In this document: positions 10,169 through 17,575 of the stretch, piece by piece | Layout of the letters: each line of letters starts with the position of its first letter | How positions within the stretch are numbered: the stretch's first letter is position 1 | NCBI RefSeq assembly: GCF_900130015.1 | Contig: NZ_FQXS01000021.1 | Location: 1 to 64,000 of the forward strand | DNA from: Desulfofustis glycolicus DSM 9705 | GTDB taxonomy: Bacteria; Desulfobacterota; Desulfobulbia; Desulfobulbales; Desulfocapsaceae | Length of the DNA: 64,000 nt | Direction of reading: 5' to 3' | Notes under the pieces: generated by a model | Told to the model about the DNA's origin: nothing | Database searches by the model: none | Seen by the model: the letters and a program-made list of their open reading frames with translations, nothing else | Translations under genes and position numbers: made by a program

Positions 10169-10320
10169 GATGGTTCCTCCTTCATTGTTTACGATAACGA
10201 GCCACCCGACAGGTTACAACGACGGGTTGAATATGTATCGGGACCGTCGGTCGGCATGACTCACGGGAAATGGAACGGGATGCCTTGTCTGTAAGGCGAA
10301 TGGTTATTATTACTCTTATT

Positions 10321-10348
10321 ATTGTAGCAAATTAAAATTTTCTGTCAA
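10321..10348 (-). promoter_or_regulatory. Strong sigma70-type promoter of dfx
   Basis: On the minus strand: -35 TTGACA, 16-base spacer, -10 TACAAT, giving a start near 10314 and a leader of about 146 bases. Just downstream is a direct repeat of AATAATAA separated by GAGT, which could be a regulator site. Confidence 0.65.
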
Positions 10349-10363
10349 CAAGTTATTGAACTG

Positions 10364-10376
10364 ATTGTGAAACAAT
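10364..10376. promoter_or_regulatory. Palindromic operator candidate between dfx and the oxidase operon
   Basis: ATTGT-GAA-ACAAT is a perfect 5-base inverted repeat. Its centre lies about 56 bases upstream of the predicted dfx transcription start, an activator-like position, in the gap shared with the DOMON-oxidase operon. Confidence 0.35.
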
Positions 10377-10454
10377 GGTTATCTGAAGAGGGCAACAATT
10401 ACTTGAATTACCAATAGGACGTTGATTTTCGACAGGATCCTCAGCGACTCGGCA

Positions 10455-10483
10455 TTGACTTTGCTGCGGTCGTGTCTGATAGA
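10455..10483 (+). promoter_or_regulatory. Possible promoter of the DOMON-oxidase operon
   Basis: TTGACT followed after 17 bases by GATAGA. The -35 match is good, the -10 match poor. It lies about 65-95 bases upstream of the DOMON start. Confidence 0.3.
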
Positions 10484-10548
10484 TTAGCACAATAGGGAAT
10501 GCAGTGCCAAAGCCTGCACAAATCACAATTGTTACAGGAGGGATTACT

Positions 10549-11082
10549 ATGTTGCACAAAAAACTGATGACGGCGTTGCTCGCCAGTTTCTTCCTCGTTG
10601 CCGCACCGCTCTACGCCGACGCGTATGACCATGAAGTTACGGCTCGGGGTATGAGTTTTTCCTGGACGGTTGACGGCGATACGCTTAAGGGCAAAATGTC
10701 AGCCAAAACCGGCGGCTGGGTAGCGGTGGGATTTAATCCGAGCAATAAAATGAAAGATGCCAACATCGTCATCGGTTACGTCAAGGATGGCACCGGTACC
10801 GTTGCCGATCATTTCGGCGACAAGGCGACGGGGCACTCCGACGATACGGACTTGGGCGGCACCAATGACGTTACCCTGGTCAGCGCCAGTGAGGAAGACG
10901 GCATGACGACCATCGAGTTCACGCTGCCGATGGCGTCCGGTGACGCTTATGACTCCGCTTTGACCGCCGATGGCGACACCGTGCTGCTGCTGGCCTACGG
11001 CCCGGATCGCGATAGTTTCCGGCCGCGACACAGCTATCGTGGAACGAAGACGGTCAACCTGGCCACCGGCGCCGAGAAATAG
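10549..11082 (+). CDS. Secreted DOMON-domain protein, possible heme b protein
   Basis: A 177-residue protein with a Sec signal peptide (KKLMTALLASFFLVAAPLYA, cleavage after about residue 23) followed by one DOMON domain. DOMON domains are beta-sandwiches that bind heme or sugar. Met68 (in NKMKDANIVIGY) and His161 (in RPRHSYRG) sit where Met/His heme ligands occur in cytochrome-type DOMON proteins, so a periplasmic heme b role is plausible but not proven. The start at 10549 has a clear AGGAGG site. It is the first gene of the oxidase operon, 15 bases before the SCO gene, which suggests a role in electron delivery or assembly there. Confidence 0.8.
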   Translation: MLHKKLMTALLASFFLVAAPLYADAYDHEVTARGMSFSWTVDGDTLKGKMSAKTGGWVAVGFNPSNKMKDANIVIGYVKDGTGTVADHFGDKATGHSDDTDLGGTNDVTLVSASEEDGMTTIEFTLPMASGDAYDSALTADGDTVLLLAYGPDRDSFRPRHSYRGTKTVNLATGAEK

Positions 11083-11097
11083 CCCGGGGGGATACCG

Positions 11098-11892
11098 ATG
11101 TCGATGAGCCGGGCGAGATATCTGGTACTGGCACTGCTGCCGGCCCTGTTGCTACTGCCGGCGGTGGTTCCGGCTGCCGACTCGGCCGGCCCGCCGGAAC
11201 CGCCCCGAACCATCAGCGTTGACGAGCAAACCGGGGCGACGCTGCCGCTGGAGTCCCGGTTTCTTGACGAGGACGGCGCCTCGGTGACCATTGGCAGCCT
11301 TATCGACAAGCCGACGATCCTGCTGCCGATCTATTTTACCTGCCCGAACAGCTGCAGCACCAATCTGGCCAACCTGGCAATCGCCATGGACCGGATGAAG
11401 CTGCAAGCCGGCCGTGACTATCGCGCTATCGCACTCAGTTTCGATGATGAGGAGACGCCGGAAACCGCCCGCAGTGCCAAGGCGAATTACCTCAATCTCC
11501 TTGACGATGATTTTCCCGCGGATCAATGGCGCTTTCTTACCGGTAGCCGGACCGCCATCGATGCGGTGCTTGACAGTGTCGGCTTTTCCTACAAAAAGCT
11601 GGCCGACGGTACTTTTATCCATCCGTCGATGCTGGTCGTTCTCGCCGACAGCGGCATGATTATCAAGTATGTCTACGGGACCTTCATCCCCGGCGATATC
11701 GAGATCGCGCTGACTGAGGCGCAGCGAGGGCGGCCGGCCACATCGATCAAACGATTCCTCGATTATTGCTTCAATTACGACCCGACCGCGACCAATGCGG
11801 TTTTCGAGACGGTCAAACTGCTGATCCTCGGAACGTTCATCCTTGGTCTGGCGTTCTTTTTCATTCGTATTCTGAGAAAAAAAAGGGGGTAG
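11098..11892 (+). CDS. SCO1/SenC family copper chaperone for cytochrome c oxidase
   Basis: A 264-residue membrane-attached thioredoxin-fold protein that helps insert copper into subunit II. It has an N-terminal signal or anchor (LVLALLPALLLLPAVV), the copper-binding CPNSC (Cys82, Cys86) and the partner His175 in FIHPSM. A further membrane helix near 236-258 and a basic tail close the protein, which is less usual for SCO proteins and could anchor it at both ends. The stop codon touches the GTG start of subunit I, so it is tightly coupled to the oxidase genes. Confidence 0.9.
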   Translation: MSMSRARYLVLALLPALLLLPAVVPAADSAGPPEPPRTISVDEQTGATLPLESRFLDEDGASVTIGSLIDKPTILLPIYFTCPNSCSTNLANLAIAMDRMKLQAGRDYRAIALSFDDEETPETARSAKANYLNLLDDDFPADQWRFLTGSRTAIDAVLDSVGFSYKKLADGTFIHPSMLVVLADSGMIIKYVYGTFIPGDIEIALTEAQRGRPATSIKRFLDYCFNYDPTATNAVFETVKLLILGTFILGLAFFFIRILRKKRG

Positions 11893-13569
11893 GTGAGCAC
11901 CGTGACTGAACATCGTGATTCTCAACACTTTCCGGCTGAACACGCGTCATTTTTCGCTACGACGTCGCCTCCGGGGCAAAAAGGAATTTGGGCCTGGCTG
12001 CTGACCCACGACCATAAACGGCTCGCCCTGATGTATCTCTGGGCGGTCTTTTTCTGGCTGACGCTTGCCCTGCTGCTCGGTCTGGCATTGCGGGTGGAAT
12101 TGATGGCCATCGGCGAGACGATCATGCCGGCCGACGTTTATAACGCGGTCTTTACGCTGCATGGCGTGATCATGATCTTTCTCTTCGTGATCCCGGCGAT
12201 TCCGGCTATTTTTGGAAATTTCATGCTGCCCATCCAGATCGGCGCCGACGACGTGTTCTTCCCGCGGTTGAACCTGCTGTCCTGGTATCTGTATATGCTC
12301 GGCGGGGCGGTGGCCATCGTCTCGCTCTTTACCGGCGACGGTTTTGCCGATACCGGCTGGACTTTCTATGTGCCGTTCAGCGTCACCACCGAGACCAACG
12401 TTTCGCTGACCGTGTCCGCCGCGTTTATTCTCGGTATGTCGTCGCTGTTGACCGGACTCAATTTCGTGACCACGGTGCACCGCATGCGGGTCAAAGACAT
12501 GGGATGGTTACAGATTCCGCTGTTCACCTGGTCGCTCTATGCCACCGCCTGGGTGCAGATTCTGGCCACGCCGGTGGTGTCGATCACACTGGTGCTTGTG
12601 GTACTGGAGCGCTTTCTCAATATCGGCCTGTTCGATCCGGACCGGGGCGGCGATCCGCTGCTCTACCAGCATTTGTTCTGGATGTATTCACACCCGGCGG
12701 TCTATATCATGATCCTGCCCGGTATGGGGGTGATTTCTGAAATTATCCCGGTATTCTCCCGTAAAGCGATTTTCGGCTACAAAGGGATCGTCGTCTCTTC
12801 ACTGGCCATCGCCATTGCCGGATCACTTGTCTGGGCGCATCACATGTATACCAGCGGCATGAGCGACGTGTCGGTCTTCGTTTTCTCGCTGCTCACCTTC
12901 CTGGTGGCCATCCCGAGTGCGATCAAGGTGTTTTCCTGGGTGTCGACCATGTACAAGGGCTCCATTCTGATGACCCCGCCGCTGCTGCTCGCTCTGGTCT
13001 TCATCTATCTCTTTACGGTGGGTGGCCTGACCGGCCTGGTTATCGGCGCGGCCGGAACCAATATCCACGTTCATGACACGCATTTCATCGTGGCCCACTT
13101 CCATTTCACGATGTTCGGCGGTACCGGTTTCGCCTTCTTTGCCGCGTTGCACTTCTGGTGGCCGAAAATGTTCGGCCTGATGTATAACTTCAAGCGGGCC
13201 TATCTCGGCGCGATTCTGGCGACCGTCGGTTTTATCTTCCATTACGTGCCGATGTTCATCCTCGGGATGCAGGGAATGCCCCGGCGCTATTTCGATTACC
13301 TGCCGCAGTTCGAGACCGGCAACTTCCTGGCCGGTTTCGGCGGTATTCTGCTGGTGGCCGGCATCTTGCTGATGTTTGTCAACCTGTGGCTCAGCTTTGT
13401 CAGCCGGGAGCGGGCCGAGGGCGACCCATGGGGTGGCACGACGCTGGAATGGGCCGTGCCGTCTCCCCCGCCGGTCCATAACTTTATCGACGTACCGAGA
13501 ATCCTCGATTATCCGTATGATTTCTCGGAGGTCCTGAGGCGCGCCGCAGAACGGGAAAAAGGGAATTGA
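11893..13569 (+). CDS. Cytochrome c oxidase subunit I (A2-type heme-copper oxidase)
   Basis: The 558-residue catalytic subunit, with about 12 membrane helices, reduces O2 to water at the heme-CuB centre and pumps protons. Visible ligands: low-spin heme His90 (FTLHGVIM) and His404, CuB His267, His316 and His317, high-spin heme His402, and the cross-linked Tyr271. The helix VI motif is YSHPAVY instead of HPEVY, so the Glu of A1 oxidases is missing and the Tyr-Ser pair of A2 oxidases is present. It begins with GTG directly after the SCO stop codon. In an anaerobe it most likely serves oxygen detoxification or microaerobic respiration. Confidence 0.95.
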   Translation: MSTVTEHRDSQHFPAEHASFFATTSPPGQKGIWAWLLTHDHKRLALMYLWAVFFWLTLALLLGLALRVELMAIGETIMPADVYNAVFTLHGVIMIFLFVIPAIPAIFGNFMLPIQIGADDVFFPRLNLLSWYLYMLGGAVAIVSLFTGDGFADTGWTFYVPFSVTTETNVSLTVSAAFILGMSSLLTGLNFVTTVHRMRVKDMGWLQIPLFTWSLYATAWVQILATPVVSITLVLVVLERFLNIGLFDPDRGGDPLLYQHLFWMYSHPAVYIMILPGMGVISEIIPVFSRKAIFGYKGIVVSSLAIAIAGSLVWAHHMYTSGMSDVSVFVFSLLTFLVAIPSAIKVFSWVSTMYKGSILMTPPLLLALVFIYLFTVGGLTGLVIGAAGTNIHVHDTHFIVAHFHFTMFGGTGFAFFAALHFWWPKMFGLMYNFKRAYLGAILATVGFIFHYVPMFILGMQGMPRRYFDYLPQFETGNFLAGFGGILLVAGILLMFVNLWLSFVSRERAEGDPWGGTTLEWAVPSPPPVHNFIDVPRILDYPYDFSEVLRRAAEREKGN

Positions 13570-13572
13570 GCC

Positions 13573-14169
13573 ATGGAAAAGGCGATCGACAAAACCGGCG
13601 TGCGCATCGGCATGTGGATCTTTCTCTACTCGGAGATCATCCTTTTCGGCGGCCTCTTTGTCCTCTATGCCGTTTATTTTCATAATTTTCCGGAGGATTT
13701 TGCGACCGGCGGCAAAGAGCTCAACCGGATCATCGGTACCATCAACACCCTGGTCCTGCTGATCAGCAGTTTTACCGTGGCTGCCTCAATCACGGCCGTC
13801 CAGCGCCAAAAGACCGGTCAGGCCATCGCCTTGATTCTCTTCTCACTGGGATGCGGGTTGCTCTTTCTGGTCAACAAGTATTTTGAGTGGGGGGCCAAAT
13901 TCGCGCACGGGCTCTATCCGAATTCCGATCGCCTGTATGAAGAGGGACCGGGCTTCAATATCTTTTTCGGTCTGTACTACACGATAACCGGACTACACGG
14001 TTTGCACGTCATTATCGGCATGATCCTGCTGTCAATCTCGCTGGTCCTGGTGATCAGGGGGCGGGTTACCGCCCAGCGCTTTGCGATGCTGGAGAACAGC
14101 GGGTTGTACTGGCACCTGGTCGATCTGATCTGGATATACGTCTTTCCCCTGTTTTACCTGGTGCTATGA
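13573..14169 (+). CDS. Cytochrome c oxidase subunit III
   Basis: A 198-residue protein with five predicted membrane helices, the short form of the subunit III family. The sequence MWIFLYSEIILFGGLFVLY and the C-terminal phrase GLYWHLVDLIWIYVFPLFYL are characteristic. It starts 3 bases after subunit I and overlaps the upstream ATG candidate of subunit IV. It stabilises subunit I and does not bind metal. Confidence 0.95.
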   Translation: MEKAIDKTGVRIGMWIFLYSEIILFGGLFVLYAVYFHNFPEDFATGGKELNRIIGTINTLVLLISSFTVAASITAVQRQKTGQAIALILFSLGCGLLFLVNKYFEWGAKFAHGLYPNSDRLYEEGPGFNIFFGLYYTITGLHGLHVIIGMILLSISLVLVIRGRVTAQRFAMLENSGLYWHLVDLIWIYVFPLFYLVL

Positions 14170-14189
14170 TGGTAACGAAGGAGCGGATA

Positions 14190-14474
14190 ATGGAAGAAGA
14201 GCAAGAACACCAACTCAGTTACCGTTTTCTCGCACTCATTCTCGGCGGGCTGGTCGTCCTGACTGCAGTGACTGTCGGGGTCTCCTATGTCGACTGGGGT
14301 TTTTTGAATGTGCCGATCAGTCTCTTCGTTGCCTCCTGCAAGGCGACCCTGGTGCTGCTCTTTTTCATGCATATCAAGTACGAGGGGCTGGCGATCAAAG
14401 TATCTTTTATCAGTACGGTTATCTTCCTGGCCATCATGATCAGTTTTACCTTTTGGGATGTGGCGTTCCGGTAA
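14190..14474 (+). CDS. Cytochrome c oxidase subunit IV (prokaryotic type)
   Basis: A small protein of 94 residues with three predicted membrane helices (starting LALILGGLVVLTAVTVGV), of the bacterial COX4 family. I chose the ATG at 14190 because AAGGAG lies 6 bases before it; an upstream in-frame ATG at 14166 overlaps the subunit III stop codon and would add eight residues. It is an accessory subunit between subunits III and II in the operon. Confidence 0.85.
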   Translation: MEEEQEHQLSYRFLALILGGLVVLTAVTVGVSYVDWGFLNVPISLFVASCKATLVLLFFMHIKYEGLAIKVSFISTVIFLAIMISFTFWDVAFR

Positions 14475-14498
14475 CCATCTTGGAGAGAGCGGGGGAGT

Positions 14499-15092
14499 AT
14501 GGATCCTGTAAGAGGCGTTGACCTGGCGTTCTGGTATATTCTCGGTATCTCGATCATTCTGCTGATCGGCATCACCGTGGTGATGATTGTCTTCGTCATC
14601 AAATATCGGCGTAGTAAACACCCGGTGCCGGTCGATATCCGGGACAACCTGAACCTGGAAGTGGTCTGGACGGTATTGCCGACCCTGATCGCTTTGACCA
14701 TGTTCTGGGTCGGCTGGCAGTCCTATCTTGGACTGCGCAATGTCCCGGAGGATGCCTTGGAGATCGATGTGGCCGGGCAGATGTTCTCCTGGATTTTTGT
14801 CTATCCCAATGACAAGGAGACCGAGAACCAGCTTGTTGTGCCACTCGGCCGAGCGGTCAAACTCAATATCTCTTCCTGGGACGTCCTGCACAGTTTCTAT
14901 ATCCCGTCCTATCGCATCAAGGTGGACGCCGTTCGCGGCATGGATACCTACGCCTGGTTTCGCGCCGACAAGGCCGGCGAGTATGACATTCTCTGCACCG
15001 AATTCTGCGGTCTCGGCCATTCCCAGATGGTTGCCAAGCTGCGAATCGTGCCGGAGGAGCAATATCTTGCCTGGCTCGAGGAAGACGAATGA
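14499..15092 (+). CDS. Cytochrome c oxidase subunit II with CuA site
   Basis: A 197-residue protein with two N-terminal membrane helices (about 11-36 and 52-76) and a periplasmic cupredoxin domain. The binuclear CuA ligands are complete: His131 (DVLHSFYIP), Cys166, Glu168, Cys170, His174 and Met177 (CTEFCGLGHSQM). No cytochrome c domain is fused to the C terminus, unlike caa3 oxidases, so an external cytochrome c or other carrier must deliver electrons. Its place after subunit IV (order I-III-IV-II) is characteristic of some deltaproteobacterial oxidase operons. Its stop overlaps the next start by 4 bases. Confidence 0.95.
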   Translation: MDPVRGVDLAFWYILGISIILLIGITVVMIVFVIKYRRSKHPVPVDIRDNLNLEVVWTVLPTLIALTMFWVGWQSYLGLRNVPEDALEIDVAGQMFSWIFVYPNDKETENQLVVPLGRAVKLNISSWDVLHSFYIPSYRIKVDAVRGMDTYAWFRADKAGEYDILCTEFCGLGHSQMVAKLRIVPEEQYLAWLEEDE

Positions 15093-15997
15093 ATCGCTGT
15101 ACTACAGCGCATGCCGGCACCGAGCGGCGCGCTGTCGGGACTGTGTCGATCCGGTTGATTCGAACTGCTAAGGCGCCGCTCTGCGTTGCCGTGGCAGCTT
15201 CAGCGATCTTCGGGTTGCTGCTGGCCCGGCCTGTACTGGATGGCAGGGCGATGGTGTTGTTTGCCTCGGTCTTTCTGCTGGCCTGTGGTGCCGCGTCACT
15301 CAACAGCTATCAGGACCACCGTTGGGACCGGCTGCTGCGGCGCACGCGCGACCGGCCGCTGGCCAGCGGCGAGTTGCCGCTGCGGGTGGCACTCTGGCAA
15401 GCAGTACTCCTGTTTGCTGCCGGGGTGCTCTTGCTATTGCTCCTGCCCGAGCCGCAGGCACCGTTGTTGGTGGCATTGACCGTTGTCCTGCTCTATAACG
15501 GTATCTACACGCCGCTCAAGCTTCGCACCAGTTGGGCGGTACTGCCCGGCGCAGTCTGTGGTGCGCTGCCCCCCTACCTTGGATGGCTGGCTGGCGGCGG
15601 GCCGTTCGCGACCGCCGAAATTTTCATTGCCATGTCGGTGTTGGCCCTCTGGCAGGTGCCCCATTTTTGGTTGGTCACGCTCAATTATCGAGATGATTAT
15701 CGGCAGTTGTCGTTGCCGGCCCTGGTCAGAACAATGCCGGAGGACAAACTCCGTCTGATCGCGCTGATCTGGATATTGGCTCTGGTGTCGGCCGTGCACT
15801 CTCTGCTGCTTGTCCGGCCGTTGTCACCGGTATGGCTGCCGGTGCCGATCTCGGCTCTGTCGCTGGCACTGGCGGCGATTTCCGGCTATGCGCTGCTTGG
15901 ATCCCGAACACCCGGTTACCGGGTGCTCTTTGCGCTGATGAACGGTTTTCTCCTGCTGGTAATGGCGTTGTTTTCCTTCGGCAGTCTTGGCCGGTGA
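15089..15997 (+). CDS. cyoE: Protoheme IX farnesyltransferase (heme O synthase)
   Basis: A 302-residue UbiA-family membrane prenyltransferase that attaches a farnesyl chain to heme b to make heme O for the oxidase. The prenyl diphosphate-binding motif NSYQDHRWD (72-80) and the following RTRDRPLASGEL match heme O synthases, as does GALPPYLGW. About eight or nine membrane helices are predicted. It overlaps subunit II by 4 bases (ATGA) and is the last gene of the operon. No heme A synthase gene (ctaA) is adjacent, so the oxidase may use heme O, or ctaA lies elsewhere. Confidence 0.9.
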   Translation: MNRCTTAHAGTERRAVGTVSIRLIRTAKAPLCVAVAASAIFGLLLARPVLDGRAMVLFASVFLLACGAASLNSYQDHRWDRLLRRTRDRPLASGELPLRVALWQAVLLFAAGVLLLLLLPEPQAPLLVALTVVLLYNGIYTPLKLRTSWAVLPGAVCGALPPYLGWLAGGGPFATAEIFIAMSVLALWQVPHFWLVTLNYRDDYRQLSLPALVRTMPEDKLRLIALIWILALVSAVHSLLLVRPLSPVWLPVPISALSLALAAISGYALLGSRTPGYRVLFALMNGFLLLVMALFSFGSLGR

Positions 15998-16002
15998 CAT
16001 GA

Positions 16003-16144
16003 GGGGGACTTGAAAATGGGGAACATCGTTCACGATCGAGAAACGCAAGAACATTTGTCCGCAGGCACATATAAGATAGTCCGAGGATAAAATTTGATTG
16101 CGCACCGATGAGATGGGGTGGAATCCGAATTTTTCAAGCTTCCC
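16003..16144 (+). repeat. Family A palindromic element, copy A1 (divergent)
   Basis: About 142 bp. Ends are GGGGGACTTGAAAA and TTTTTCAAGCTTCCC, inverted relative to each other; the centre contains GAGGATAAAATTTGATTGCG as in the other copies. ATGA flanks it on both sides, a possible target duplication. It ends 22 bases before the start of the Lys/Cys-rich small gene. It is the least conserved of the five copies. Confidence 0.75.
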
Positions 16145-16166
16145 ATGATCATAACGAGGTGGTCGC

Positions 16167-16337
16167 ATGGGTGATGGCAAAAAGAAATGTTGCGGCAAAT
16201 ACGAGAAGAAAGGAAAACATTGCGGCGGCTGTCCGTTAGTCGGGGACACGAAAAAGTGTAAACCCGACAAGGATTATTGCAAGGGTTGCAAAACCGGCGA
16301 TAAGAAAAAGAAGAAGGGTAAAAAGAAAAAGAAGTGA
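16167..16337 (+). CDS. Small Lys/Cys-rich protein of unknown function
   Basis: A 56-residue open frame (ATG at 16167, TGA at 16335-16337) with a GAGG-type ribosome binding site. It contains seven cysteines, at 8, 9, 19, 22, 31, 38 and 41, including CGGC and CKGC pairs, and about 23 lysines. The last 13 residues are almost all lysine. The Cys spacing suggests a small metal-binding knuckle, and the tail suggests nucleic-acid or membrane contact; both are inference. It lies between the oxidase operon and the flavodoxin-like gene, directly behind a family A element. I recall similar short Cys/Lys-rich proteins in other deltaproteobacteria but no assigned function. Confidence 0.7.
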   Translation: MGDGKKKCCGKYEKKGKHCGGCPLVGDTKKCKPDKDYCKGCKTGDKKKKKGKKKKK

Positions 16338-16341
16338 CCGC

Positions 16342-17001
16342 TCAGCGGCCGCTCGCAAGGCTTTTTCGCAGGCTCTCCCCGAGCGTTTTGCCCTGGGCCT
16401 TGGCCGACAGCAACTGCTGCCGGGTATGACCGAAGCGATGATAGCGGGAAGCAAGCAGGGCTATCTTCTCGGGCCTAAAGCCGGCCGATTTCAGGAAAAC
16501 TCCAAGGGTGCTCCACGGTTCAGGGACCGGATGAGTGAAGACCAGCGCGTTTTCGACGCGGTCGGTGAATCGGTTCAGCATGTGTTTCAGGATCCACTGA
16601 TGGTAACGGTAGTAACCGCGGCAGGATATCAATGGCAGCACCCGTTGCCCACTGAAGATGCGTTGACCATAGCGGTCGAGCAGACTGAGGATCGGGCCGC
16701 TCGGGTTGTATGACCAGGTCGGACCGGCCAGAACCACCATGTCATACGATCGGAAGCAAGCCTTTGAGACAGGCTGGATTGGGGTCCGCCGTCGCAAAAA
16801 GGTGACGAGCATCATCCACAATGTGCGGAGAATGGTGCCAAACGGCCAGCCGATCCGGCTTAGCGGCTGGAGCTGTTCGATAACGACGACAACTCCCTGG
16901 CTGCGCAGCCCGGCAGCAAAAAGATTGATCAGGCCGCGACTCTGGCCGCTGAGGCTGAAATAAACGATTAGGACCCGGGGCGGATCGACAGGGTGATACA
17001 C
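16342..17001 (-). CDS. Flavodoxin-fold protein, possible NAD(P)H-dependent oxidoreductase
   Basis: A 219-residue protein with a flavodoxin-like fold. The phosphate-binding loop for FMN reads VYFSLSGQSRG (14-24), and LAGPTWSYNPSGPI (about 91-104) corresponds to the second FMN loop. A hydrophobic stretch near 53-69 (WPFGTILRTLWMMLVTFL) is odd for a soluble flavodoxin and may contact membrane. The C-terminal part resembles proteins annotated as dialkylresorcinol-condensing-enzyme related (DarA-like). Substrate unknown. It is convergent with the small Cys/Lys-rich gene, with only 4 bases between them. Confidence 0.7.
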   Translation of the reverse strand: MYHPVDPPRVLIVYFSLSGQSRGLINLFAAGLRSQGVVVVIEQLQPLSRIGWPFGTILRTLWMMLVTFLRRRTPIQPVSKACFRSYDMVVLAGPTWSYNPSGPILSLLDRYGQRIFSGQRVLPLISCRGYYRYHQWILKHMLNRFTDRVENALVFTHPVPEPWSTLGVFLKSAGFRPEKIALLASRYHRFGHTRQQLLSAKAQGKTLGESLRKSLASGR

Positions 17002-17214
17002 GATTTGCTACTACTGGCAGATTGATTACCAAACGGTGGTGTCCGGAATATCACGCATGGTCTCGCCCACGGCCAGGCTCACGGGGGCGGGTAACAGCTA
17101 CTGGTACCACGTTCTTAGGCTCGGAACAACATCTGTTGTGAGGAGAGGAGAAAAACAGGCGACAAACCGGTCGGCTCCGGTTGGCGGTGGTGGGGGGGGC
17201 TGCAGGAGATGATT

Positions 17215-17246
17215 CCCGCCGCTCCCGGACAACGGGAAGCGGCGGG
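17215..17246 (-). terminator. Hairpin downstream of rubredoxin
   Basis: CCCGCCGCTCCCG and CGGGAAGCGGCGGG form a strong stem 16 bases past the rubredoxin stop codon. No T-run follows on the minus strand. Confidence 0.5.
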
Positions 17247-17261
17247 GTGAGAGCGGCGGAT

Positions 17262-17423
17262 TTAGCCGTCGTATTTCCAGAATGCGTCTTTTTCCGCACC
17301 GCAGACCGGACAGACCCAATCATCGGGCAGTTTTTCCCACGGGGTATCCGGATCGACACCGTTGGCAACGTCTCCCTCGGCCGGATCGTAAATATAACCG
17401 CACGGGCATTCCCATTTCTGCAT
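17262..17423 (-). CDS. Rubredoxin
   Basis: A 53-residue one-iron electron carrier. Two cysteine loops, CPCG and CPVCG, bind the iron, and YIYDPAEGD and the [14 protein letters not shown] stretch are typical. The start at 17423 has GGAGG 5 bases upstream; an upstream in-frame start at 17471 would add 16 residues without homology and is rejected. It has its own strong promoter and a hairpin behind it, so it is likely monocistronic. The likely role here is reduction of desulfoferrodoxin or other oxygen-defence proteins. Confidence 0.97.
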   Translation of the reverse strand: MQKWECPCGYIYDPAEGDVANGVDPDTPWEKLPDDWVCPVCGAEKDAFWKYDG

Positions 17424-17487
17424 AAGAGCCTCCATTGTTGAATTAATCGGGGGGTATTTATGTGAGAACAATTCTCTGTTGGGAATC

Positions 17488-17515
17488 AGTATAGCTTATT
17501 GTCTCGCACTGTCAA
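17488..17515 (-). promoter_or_regulatory. Strong sigma70-type promoter of rubredoxin
   Basis: On the minus strand: -35 TTGACA, 16-base spacer, -10 TATACT. It has the same hexamer strength and spacer as the dfx promoter. GAGAA-CAA-TTCTC lies just downstream at 17464-17476 and could be an operator. Confidence 0.65.
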
Positions 17516-17575
17516 TACCAACTCGCCCTTATCCGCCATCTTTTCTCATTGTTCGTTGCGGCCTCTCTCGTGGGG

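Noticed and set aside
16342-17001. Flavodoxin-like gene as a true electron-carrier flavodoxin
   Set aside because: It is longer (219 residues), has an internal hydrophobic segment and is closer to flavodoxin-fold oxidoreductases.
17184-17202. G-rich stretch as a G-quadruplex regulator
   Set aside because: Only one long G-run is present with irregular spacing, not four regular tracts.
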